A DNA stretch of 64,000 nt, from contig OU452230.1 of the NCBI GenBank assembly GCA_911728455.2, positions 2,344,300 through 2,408,299 of the forward strand, in the 5' to 3' direction. This DNA comes from Marthasterias glacialis. Its lineage: Eukaryota; Echinodermata; Asteroidea; Forcipulatida; Asteriidae. The position numbers and the translations under genes were made by a program. Position 1 is the stretch's first letter. Every line of letters begins with the position of its first letter. Under the pieces are notes generated by a model. The model was not told where the DNA came from and searched no databases. It saw only the letters and a list, made by a program, of their open reading frames with translations. Shown here piece after piece: positions 24,855 to 32,212 of the stretch.

Positions 24855-27800
24855 TATCCAATTGTCAAAGTGAAGAATTCAAAAGGATTGGGGCTGGTAA
24901 GGTCCAAAAAACAATTGCGTATCACTGGGTCAGGCATTCCAATCTTATCCAAGTCCAAACAATTTGGTGTGAAAATACATCTACCCAGGCCTTGATCTTA
25001 ACCGAGGCCACCGAGCCCATTGGCCTCATGCCCTGTCCAGTTGGCCAGCATGCCCTTCAGAAAAATTGCACTGTCACTACCAACTTGGCCAGCATGCCCT
25101 TGTACAATTTCTCTGATTTGGCCATTAAAGGCCTGCCCAAGTTTTTCTTAAGATCGAGGCCTGCATAGGACAAGAGTACATTTGATGATAGAGGCCCACA
25201 TGCTAGCCAAACTGACTAGCTGGTAGGCCCAAATAACAATTTGCTTAATCCCTGGGTCAGGCATTCCAATCTTATCCAAGTCCAAACAATTTGGTGTGGA
25301 GTGACAAAGGAGAAAAGGAAATTGGAGGATTGAGGCCACATATTAGCCAAACTGCCTAGTCAGTCACGTCTGTAAAGGTCAATACATTTTAGAGCAATAT
25401 GGAGCAATTTTGAAAAAAAATCAACAACAAACTACATGTACTTGGAATATGAAAGAAATACAATAGCAAGGTTTTGCCCGGAGGCTTGGCATCTCTACAA
25501 ATAGCCACAAATGTGGCATCGAATAAAAACTCACCATATCTGTGACATACAATAAATCCCCTTCCTCAAATGTCAGCTCATCATGCTGAAAAAAGAGATA
25601 GCATAACATTAATATAAAATTCTAATAATTTATGGTTTTCATAGGTTCTGAAGGAGTTATAAAATCTCCAAGGCCTGATTGCTTCGTTTTTTCTTCTTGA
25701 TAAAGGGCACCTCTATGAGGAAAATGTAAACTTCTATTGGAACGTTTGAAGGGCACTAAGGCAATGACCAGGAGCAACGGAAGCAATTGCCTCCATGAAG
25801 TATTAGGCCTGTGGACTCTTCAAGATCACACTCTTGCCTAGTACAATCCTGGAGGAAGACTGATTTCTTCTTCCAAGGTATAACATAATACATGTACACC
25901 AGTTGGTAGCTAGGTTGTTGTATTACATATGCTAACAGTCAACTCGAATACCATACTCTGTTGCATTTTGCTGCAGGGTCTTCATTTCATCTGTGTTGCG
26001 TTGTAATGCATTTAGCAGCAATGAGGTTGATTTACGTTGTCTGAATTGCCTTGCCACTGTAGGTTATAAGCAAGCCAAGCATGATTTCCTTGCTTATAAA
26101 CCTCCCATGATACTATCATGGTATCATGATAGAGTATCCACTCTTTACAGCGAGGCAGATTGTGTTATCATGATACAAGACAGCCTCACTTATAAGCTAC
26201 AGTGGCCATCATGATAAGTGACAGCCTCACTTATAAGCTACAGTGGCCATCATGATACGTGACCACCTCGCTTATGAGCTACAGTGGCTATCATGATACG
26301 TGACCACCTCACTTATAAGCTACAGTGACTATCATGATACATGACAGCCTCGCTTATAAGCTGCAGTGGCTATCATGATACATGACAGCCTTGCTTATAA
26401 GCTACGGTGGTTCGCAAAACCGGGTGAAATTACAAAAAGCAAAGTCTCTCTGGAGGGAGTACATGTAAGTGGTAGTTAGTTGAGCATCGAAAGGCATTAC
26501 ACAACTTGTGCAAAAGAATAAGACGCCTAGAATCAAATGTGGGAATATTCGTGAAGACTAGGGAGAGTTTGAGAGTCAGGTCTATCTGTTGATGAGTTTT
26601 AAATAGAGGTCTACAACAAGACTTGAAGGTATGCATGGTGGGAATACAGTAAGTAAGGATTTGCAGTGACACCATGTGGTTTAAATCTCCTTCGAGTATG
26701 TGGTTCCGAAGGAACTGGTTGGCTCAACGTTTCGAACAGCATACTCGGACAGTATATTCCAGTCTCCCGACGGCGGACAGGGTACACTGTCCGAAACGTC
26801 CAGTCAGACGACTTTTAACCAGATTATACTCAAAAGAGACATTATGGTGTCACCGCAAATCCTTACATATAGGAGAGATCTTGACATACTCACATGCTGA
26901 GCTTGGTAATTGTACAGAGCACGGAAAACCTTCACCTGACCTGTTAAAATATATATAATTTATTTATTTAATTAACTGTTTGCCATTGGAGCTGCACAAT
27001 TATTTGTGTACAGTAGACATGTGAAAACTTGTGAAATCTGACGATCACACGACATAAAATTGCAGAAAGTTCTTTACAGCAGGATGTTATTTTTTGCATC
27101 AGGGATAAAGAATATTATTTTTATTTTTTACCTGCATGTATAAACCGATGTGTGATATGTTAAAAATTACAAATAATTTATCCCTGATGCAAAAATGAAC
27201 ATCTATTATAATGGTTGCGGTACCCGCTGCTAATAGGATTCGAACTGCCTCTAGCTACCAGGCAGTCTCGGTAGTCTAGTTGGGAAGACATCTGCTCTGG
27301 AATGGCAGGGGTCGTGGGTTCGAATCCCATTCGAGAAAAATGCCTTTGAATTTTTTTCAAAGGACTCGGGAAAGTACTGAGTATACAATGCTTAAACACT
27401 CATTGGTGTATGGGTAAAAGTTAGAATATTCTTTATAGCAGTAATGATGATGGTGATAAATTTGCAATGAAAACAAATTACTCAACCTTTCTACTGATAC
27501 ATAATAAATAATAAATAATAATAATGCACATTTATATAGCACGAAAGCTAATGCTCACAGGCGCTTAACATTAAAATACTAAATATTAAAATTAAAATAT
27601 TAAAGACTAAAGTATTCAATAAAAACATACAAGTATTAAACACCAAAATAATTCAATAGATGTACAAAACCACATATTAAGATAAAAAGATACACGATTG
27701 AAACCATTCTGAATTCCCATAATTTTACCAACTTCCTCTTTGGTTTTCTACACGACCATTAGTTCAACACCAGGAACAGAGTGTCAGCACAAGTGGATAG

Positions 27801-29966
27801 GTCACCATTCATGGTCACTCAAGCGTGTGAACGGTACTGGATCCTCAGTCAACTCAGTGCCAAATGGGCCTTAGATTAGGAGGGTTAATAAAAGTTTAAA
27901 AAGTACTGCAATGGTTCCTTTGGTGTAGGGCCATCTCGACTCAAAACCGACTCGACGCACGCCATCTCGACTCAAAACCATCTCGACTCAAAACCGTCAC
28001 CAACTCGACTCAAGACCATCTCGACTCAAAACCGTCACCAACTCGACTCAAGACCATCTCGACGCAAAAAACCATCTCGACTCAAAGCTGCACGCATTCT
28101 TTTAAAAAGAAGAAGATAAATTTGACCTGAGAATTAAAGAGAAGACAAGTCCGAAAAGAAACAACAAATCGTCATTTTCAGCTCGGTACTTGGTGTTAGT
28201 TTTTTTGTTTTTTTAGAACGATGTTGTCTTGGGATACCTTTTAGGAAAACTTGACACGAGAAAGAAGCTGCCCACGCATATATTTTGCAAATGCAAATTA
28301 AAATAACGAATAACTGTACTTTAACGCAGATTTGTGGGTTTGAAGGTGGTAAAAATGTTCTGTTTTTGACCAGTAGCTATAGATTGATAAGTTTGAAAAC
28401 AAATTTGAAGAGAAAATATGCAGCATAATAAATAAAGTTAAATGTAGCGTTCAAATTAAATTGCTGATTAATAGTTCGTTTAAAAAAAAATTGTATTTCT
28501 TGTCATCATTACATGCCTATGCCTATTTGAAAATTATTAGCCTCATTTCGGTATAGGTTTCAGGACTAAAAAAAAAAAGGCCGTCAAGTTGAAATAAAAT
28601 AAAAAATTAAAAATAAATAAGTCTTAGGGGCGGAAATTCTGCAAGGACGCTCTACGGCGTTTAGTGATTTTTTTAGAAATGTTTAATTTATTTACTAAGC
28701 TATCCGGTGTTTTTCAGTGACCTGGTATTGCTGATGAGTCGAGACGGTTTTTGAGTCGAGATGGATTTGCGTCGACTTGACTTGAGTCGAGTCGGTTTTG
28801 CGTCGAGATGGTTTTGAGTCGAGATGGATTTGAGTCGAGATGACTGCACACCGTTCCTTTAATTCTAGTTATAGTTGTGATTTCAAAAGAAGAATGAACA
28901 TTTCCCTGGGTCTCCAAATAATCCTTAAACACTTTACAAAGTACAAGAATGCTGAAGAGTAGGTAAGGAGCATCGTACTTCCCACACAAAAACAGTTCTG
29001 TATACAAAATTACAATTTTCATTACAAAAAAACTGAACAAAATATGAAAATTGCTTTTCAAACTTGAACATAGCTTCTGATAAGGTCTATCATGGCCAGA
29101 TACAGTGACATGTTTACGGTTTACTCAAGGTTCTTTACACTGTCCATTTTTCGCTGCTGTAAATGAGCTTTTTGTCCGTCACAATTCCATGCCTATTATT
29201 TAGTAGGGCAGGCTTTCCTGAAAATCTTTTTTTGCCCAAATCAACCACTCAACCTTGATGGATGGAGGATCAGGAAGTGTACTATGCACGTATACCCAGT
29301 AACTGGGGCGCCGAACTCCTTTTTTGAGATTTTGACCGATAATGTTCAAATCTCAAAAAAGGAGTTCAGCGCCCAAGTTACTGGGTCTACTACCTATGCA
29401 AGCTATCGTAGTTAATGCTTCAATGATACTTTCTGTTTATTTCATGTGCTTCAATGCACATGTGAGAATCTAACATGAAAGCATACATGTAACGAGTAAG
29501 AAAATTGTCAGTGTCATTTTACTCATTCGTCCTGAAGTACCCGTCAGATCACAGGAAAGAAAAAGGGCCAGCTTTTAAGTTTTAAAATACAATGATATGG
29601 AAAGCTAAACCTAGTTATTTAGAAGATGTAGGTCTATTTCTACACTGTACATGAAACTAGACCCAGTAACTGGGGCGCTGTACTCCTTTTTTGAGATTTT
29701 TGACATTATCTGTCGCACGACAGATAATGTCAAAATTTTAAAAAAAGGAGTACAACGCCCCAGTTACTGGGTCTAACATGAAACATTAACGACAGACAAA
29801 TTGATTTGATTTGATTTGAATTTATTCGGATATAAAAAAGGCAAGAAACATGGCAAAATACAATCAAAAATACAGTTGTCATTGACATTGGCGACCGTTT
29901 TATTCGATTACCTGGTTTGGGGACGGGCTTGGGTGGAGGTGGTGCACTTCTTGCTGGAGTAGTCAT
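16557..29966 (-). CDS. OSTF1: OSTF1, osteoclast-stimulating factor 1-like (gene-level span, 8 exons)
   Basis: Eight exons on the minus strand join with matching phases into a complete 216-residue protein; human OSTF1 is 214. Order: Pro-rich N-terminus (1-18), SH3 domain (about 20-74) with ALYNY at 26-30, acidic EEGD at 41-44, the key Trp at 56 and LIPSNY at 67-72, then ankyrin repeats (about 80-180) including the consensus words [13 protein letters not shown] (113-125) and [13 protein letters not shown] (147-159), and an acidic tail [12 protein letters not shown] that matches the human tail. Known role of the family: a small cytoplasmic adaptor whose SH3 binds proline-rich partners such as Src-type kinases, first described as an indirect stimulator of osteoclast formation. 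In an invertebrate the role is presumably general adaptor signalling (inference). The SH3 tryptophan pair is W-Y here instead of W-W. All borders are GT/AG. No signal peptide or membrane segment is present. Confidence 0.95.
16601..17440 (-). other. OSTF1 intron 7
   Basis: AT-rich, with a G-run at 16,734-16,750 and a C-run at about 17,266-17,283. No other feature seen. Confidence 0.6.
17441..17539 (-). CDS. OSTF1: OSTF1 exon 7
   Basis: Entry in phase 1 after acceptor TTTATTTAG; encodes [19 protein letters not shown] and [14 protein letters not shown]; donor TCAA/GTAAGT. It aligns with human GARTDLRN..., closing the last ankyrin repeat, but the segment is diverged. Confidence 0.88.
17540..19811 (-). 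other. OSTF1 intron 6
   Basis: Contains G-rich tracts near 18,944-18,970 and the composite tRNA-like repeat at 19,245-19,560. The rest is AT-rich with nothing recognisable. Confidence 0.55.
19245..19560. mobile_element. Composite tRNA-derived repeat
   Basis: A minus-strand tRNA-like D-arm (GATGGCTCAGCTGGTAGAGA) stands next to a plus-strand tRNA-like head (GGGATAGCCTAGTTGGTAGA with B box AGGTTCAAATTCTGTTC). Internal words CTTTGTTCAGGGGTGCCAGT and AACCTGGGAAG recur, inverted or direct, in the repeat at 30,484-30,745. Confidence 0.55.
19812..20010 (-). CDS. OSTF1: OSTF1 exon 6 (ankyrin core)
   Basis: Residues 104-169: [20 protein letters not shown] then the second repeat with [20 protein letters not shown]. 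Entry phase 0, exit phase 1, donor AAAG/GTGAGG. This is the strongest match to human OSTF1 in the gene. Confidence 0.95.
20011..21987 (-). other. OSTF1 intron 5
   Basis: Contains a SINE at 20,195-20,590. The remainder has no recognisable feature. Confidence 0.55.
20195..20590 (-). mobile_element. tRNA-derived SINE, minus orientation, near full length
   Basis: On the minus strand: a GTCGTGGCCGAGCAGCCGAG-type head, B box GGGTTCGAGTCCCGG, body GTCCTTCAGCAAGACACTTA and TTTGTCCTTCGGATGGGACG, and an end near a TATAAGACCCTGG word typical of the 3' tail. Flanking target duplications were not resolved. Confidence 0.7.
21988..22079 (-). CDS. OSTF1: OSTF1 exon 5
   Basis: Encodes [19 protein letters not shown] and [12 protein letters not shown] (residues 73-103), the first ankyrin repeat, matching human [13 protein letters not shown]. 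Donor CCTT/GTAAGT. Confidence 0.93.
22080..22694 (-). other. OSTF1 intron 4
   Basis: 615 bp, no repeat or other feature recognised. Confidence 0.6.
22695..22758 (-). CDS. OSTF1: OSTF1 exon 4
   Basis: Acceptor TTCTTTCAG; encodes [20 protein letters not shown] and Y (residues 52-72), the second half of the SH3 domain with its ligand-pocket Trp and the PSNY motif. Donor TACA/GTACGT. Confidence 0.93.
22950..23043. repeat. Two-copy tandem repeat, ~46 bp
   Basis: The segment starting CAAATACAATCACCAAAAAT and ending AATAATCTAAAC occurs twice in a row, nearly identical, so the duplication is recent. Confidence 0.8.
23600..23885 (+). mobile_element. LINE (non-LTR retrotransposon) 3' remnant
   Basis: Conceptual translation gives [17 protein letters not shown] in one frame and [12 protein letters not shown] in another, the words that typically end CR1/L2/Jockey-like reverse-transcriptase ORFs. 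The frame is broken between them. It is followed by a GTGCTTTATATTATTATTAT tail, as expected for a short 3' end. Family not determined. Confidence 0.6.
24822..24850. repeat. (TA)n microsatellite
   Basis: About 14 TA dinucleotides in an intron. Confidence 0.95.
24890..25365. repeat. Locally duplicated segment
   Basis: An ~85-bp block containing GGGTCAGGCATTCCAATCTT and CCAAGTCCAAACAATTTGGT occurs at 24,892-24,973 and again at 25,209-25,297. The word TTAGCCAAACTG also recurs around it, and TTGGCCAGCATGCCCTT is repeated between the copies. Confidence 0.7.
25535..25585 (-). CDS. OSTF1: OSTF1 exon 3
   Basis: A T-rich acceptor ends CAG; encodes [17 protein letters not shown] (residues 35-51), the RT-loop part of the SH3 domain; donor ATATG/GTGAGT. 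Compare human DELYFEEGDIIYITDM. Confidence 0.95.
26148..26411. repeat. Minisatellite, 41-bp unit
   Basis: Six or so copies of a 41-bp unit containing CTTATAAGCTACAGTGGC and ATCATGATACGTGAC. Neighbouring copies differ at only a few positions. Just to the left (26,052-26,072) the word GCCACTGTAGGTTATAAGCA is the same unit in reverse orientation, so the array could fold back. Confidence 0.85.
26653..26866. mobile_element. Palindromic element in OSTF1 intron 2
   Basis: The ends GTAAGGATTTGCAGTGACAC and GTGTCACCGCAAATCCTTAC are inverted copies with one mismatch. The interior carries CAACGTTTCGAACAGCATAC and CACTGTCCGAAACGT, related to the 4660-4935 palindrome. It stops only 27 bp from the OSTF1 exon 2 donor. 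Confidence 0.75.
26894..26940 (-). CDS. OSTF1: OSTF1 exon 2
   Basis: A 47-nt exon, acceptor TTAACAG, donor GCAT/GTGAGT. It encodes [16 protein letters not shown] (residues 19-34), matching human [14 protein letters not shown], and the phase fits exons 1 and 3 exactly. Confidence 0.94.
27205..27440 (+). mobile_element. tRNA-derived repeat, family with a double tRNA-like head
   Basis: Order: a GCGGTACCCGCTGCTAATAG block with a reversed B-box-like word (GATTCGAACTGCC), then a tRNA-like head (CTCGGTAGTCTAGTTGGGAA, B box GGGTTCGAATCCCA), then GGACTCGGGAAAGTACTGAG. The same order occurs at 59,150-59,340. The tRNA part has poor stems and is not a functional tRNA. Confidence 0.6.
27914..28860. mobile_element. 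931-bp foldback transposon with 8-bp target duplication
   Basis: The element (27,922-28,852) begins GGTGTAGGGCCATCTCGACT and ends GATGACTGCACACC; the reversed right end reads GGTGTGCAGTCATCTCGACT. Both sides carry GTTCCTTT (27,914-27,921 and 28,853-28,860), an exact 8-bp duplication. The terminal inverted repeats are themselves tandem arrays of a CATCTCGACTCAAAACC-type word: about eight copies on the left (to about 28,090) and about six on the right (from about 28,734). The 640-bp middle is AT-rich without an ORF. Eight-bp duplications fit hAT-type (or P/Merlin-type) transposases; the family is not identified. Confidence 0.85.
29294..29386. mobile_element. Hairpin MITE, ACCCAGTAACTGG family, copy 1
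   Basis: A 93-bp near-perfect palindrome starting ACCCAGTAACTGGGGCGC and ending GCGCCCAAGTTACTGGGT. The stem includes CTCCTTTTTTGAGATTTTGA. It lies within OSTF1 intron 1. Confidence 0.85.
29658..29775. mobile_element. Hairpin MITE, ACCCAGTAACTGG family, copy 2
   Basis: A 118-bp palindrome, TAGACCCAGTAACTGGGGCG to CGCCCCAGTTACTGGGTCTA, with loop region CTGTCGCACGACAG. This is the longest and cleanest copy. Within OSTF1 intron 1. Confidence 0.88.
29912..29966 (-). CDS. OSTF1: OSTF1 exon 1
   Basis: ATG at 29,966-29,964 (minus strand) encodes [18 protein letters not shown]; donor CCAG/GTAATC, phase 1. The Pro-rich N-terminus matches human MSKPPPKPVKPG. A GTG immediately upstream is in frame but is not needed. 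Confidence 0.93.
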
Positions 29967-30483
29967 CACTGGTTGCTATTTTATTCTTCAACAGACAACA
30001 AGGAAACACAAAAATGAAACTAAACAAAAATCAGGAACCAACGAACGTTGACAAGACGGTCATTAAATCAAAACAAGCCACACGACCAACACTGCATTTT
30101 ACGTTCAGAGTTCAGTCTGATTTCGGCCTTTCTGACGCATAAGAAATACCGATCCAAGATTTCCTGAACCAGACTATGGGGTTCAAACCCGGAAGTGTTA
30201 GTTATTTTGCATACTTTAGTTACTACTGTTATTGCGTCCCATTGATTGAGCGTTAAAGTACGGTAGTAATTTTAGAAAAAGAAAGAGTGCTATTCCGCGG
30301 AGGTAAATCTTTTTTTCTGCAGTTCGGAATTGCCATCCTCGAAAAATGGTTCCAATTTTTTTTTTGAGGGTTACCATTTGGGAATCGATAACAAAAAACA
30401 AACAAAAAACAACAAAAAATCCCCATTGAAAATCATTATTAAGCAAAAAACCACAAGGGAAACTGGGTAAATTTTAAATCATT
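29967..30483. other. OSTF1 5' flank
   Basis: 5' UTR and promoter side of OSTF1. No TATA box is evident. The stretch 30,280-30,440 is A/T-rich with long A-runs. No opposite-strand gene is seen before the repeat block begins. Confidence 0.4.
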
Positions 30484-30745
30484 TTAGCTCTCTGGATATA
30501 ACCTGGGAAGCCGCAGCACGGGGATCTACCTTAAGGGTGATGCGACTTTTAGTTTAATATCAAGCAATAAACCACGAGGGAAACAGACTGGGTAAATTTT
30601 ACATCAATTTTTGGGTGAACAAAGAAAAAGTGGCTGGAGCGGGATTTGAACCTACGACCACCGGTTTAGCGTACCGAGTGCTTCTGACTGGCACTCCGAA
30701 CAAAGATAACCAGGCTGAAGTGAGCACTAAATTTGGTGCTGGCAT
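30484..30745 (-). mobile_element. tRNA-derived repeat (Lys/Asn-like head), minus orientation
   Basis: Reversed, it contains an AAACCGGTGGTCGTAGGTTC-type anticodon/T-arm and GGTTCAAATCCCGCTCCAGC. Other copies: 56,762-56,845 and 60,625-60,735. It is followed by the word GTGAGCACTAAATTTGGTGC, which also occurs, in both orientations, around 56.67-57.0 kb. Confidence 0.6.
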
Positions 30746-30819
30746 CAAATTTCAAAAAGTCAGTCAATGACCGTCACGAACGAACGGTCAACTTCATTCA
30801 TCGAATGTTGCAAGACGCC

Positions 30820-31189
30820 CAATTTTCAATTGAAAGTGTTTCAACGAAAAACTGTGAAATATAAAAAAAAAAATCTTCGTAAATGTATTCCTTATATACC
30901 ACACTAATATGCATTGGCGCCCCAAATTATTTACTCCACTAATTAGCTCAGCCAAAGTAATTAAACAACTGCATATACTTGCCTACTTACGAATCAATAT
31001 CCCAAAACACGCACATACCGATTATTCAATTGAAAGTGTTTCAACGAAAAAATGTGAAATTTTAACTTTTTTTCATAGATGTGTTCCTTATAGCCCAAAC
31101 TATTATGCATAGGCGCCCCAATTAATTCATACTAATTAGCCCAGCCCAACTAATTAAACCACTGCGTATATTTGCCCACTTGCGAATGT
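30820..31189 (+). repeat. ~196-bp satellite, two units
   Basis: Two tandem units; the GGCGCC landmark recurs at 30,916 and 31,112 (196 bp). Shared words: TTCAATTGAAAGTGTTTCAA, GATGTGTTCCTTATA and AACTAATTAAACCACTGC. Four units in the opposite orientation lie at 55.5-56.6 kb and one more in this orientation at 57.06-57.30 kb. Confidence 0.8.
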
Positions 31190-31400
31190 ATAGGTTTTCC
31201 CAGCCAATTTCAGCAAAATATCATTCAATTTCATTATTGCGCTTTCAAATTCACGCGATTTCTCTAATTCAGTCAAACTAGGGTTTCTCCTTGGGTATTA
31301 TTGCATTCAATTTCGTTTTCGTGTACTCAGGATCCCTTTTCTTTTCATTCTATTTCTTTATAGGCTATCAAGACTACAAGATCGCCATTCTTATGTTGAA
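31190..31400 (+). repeat. Dispersed repeat, copy 1
   Basis: Contains TATAGGTTTTCC, GCATTCAATTTCGTTTTCGT and TCTATTTCTTTATAGGC, all in the same order in the second copy at 47,255-47,450. Continues directly from the 196-bp units. No coding sequence. Confidence 0.65.
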
Positions 31401-32212
31401 TACCCACCACCTTTTCCCAATAGGTGCAATCAAATTCAGAGTCATCAAAGCGCTCTGCGATTTTGTACCTAGTGTTCTTTTTCGTTTATGGGCAACGGAT
31501 TTCAACATTTTGAGCGTTCAAATTCAACATGAGTTTGATACGGCTTATGCTTGCGTCTAAAGTTAGCGATAATGTTCTTTTTCTGGCAGTTGTGTGGATT
31601 ATCTGTCTTATGCGTTTCATTCAATTCTTATATTTGGTCTTAATTGCAAAAGTGTTCCTTTTGCTTTGTTACCCCATGATTAATTTTTAAAATGTGTCTA
31701 AGAACAGTTAATAAAGTTTTATGGCATACAAGTATAAAAAACAATAAACAGTATTTTGCTTTCATTTGCTTGCAATGTAAATTTTTACTTTGGTCTTAAA
31801 TTCACTGTTCGTCATCTTCTTTATTCGTTAATGTTAAGATATTGCAAATTAACCCTCGAATACTTCAATCAGCCTTCCTCTATCTACAGTGCTCACTCTT
31901 CTGTAATTACCACGGGCAGCCATTATTTTTTGCTTCAAAATCGTATATTTAGTGAGAGGTATAACTTGGCAACAGTGTAGAAATGAATTCCCCTCATAAT
32001 ATCCTAACTTTATCAAGCCAAATACGAACCAGAAGGCGCATACCTAAATAACGAATTTAATTGCAAACATTTCTAAAATGTTTGCCAGTTGACGAACATG
32101 AATAGTCGACCAGCCAATTCCTGCTGTCCTTGACGAAATTGAATGAATTAAGTGACCGTTTTAAATTCAAAGATTTTAGTTATCGACTGAATGCTCAAGT
32201 GTCAATGCTCAA
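31401..32212. other. AT-rich spacer left of the satellite
   Basis: No gene recognised. Just before the array a short direct repeat (TCAATGCTCAAGTG / GAATGCTCAAGTGT) appears, after which the 20-bp units start abruptly. Confidence 0.45.

Larger units (their letters stand above)
22759..25534 (-). other. OSTF1 intron 3
   Basis: Contains a two-copy tandem repeat (22,950-23,043), a LINE 3' remnant (23,600-23,885), a (TA)n run (24,822-24,850) and a duplicated segment (24,890-25,365). Confidence 0.6.
25586..26893 (-). other. OSTF1 intron 2
   Basis: Holds the 41-bp minisatellite (26,148-26,411), an inverted trace of its unit near 26,052, and a palindromic element (26,653-26,866) close to the splice donor of exon 2. 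Confidence 0.6.
26941..29911 (-). other. OSTF1 intron 1
   Basis: 2,971 bp, largely occupied by repeats: a tRNA-like repeat (27,205-27,440), a 931-bp foldback transposon (27,922-28,852) and two hairpin MITEs (29,294-29,386; 29,658-29,775). Confidence 0.65.
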
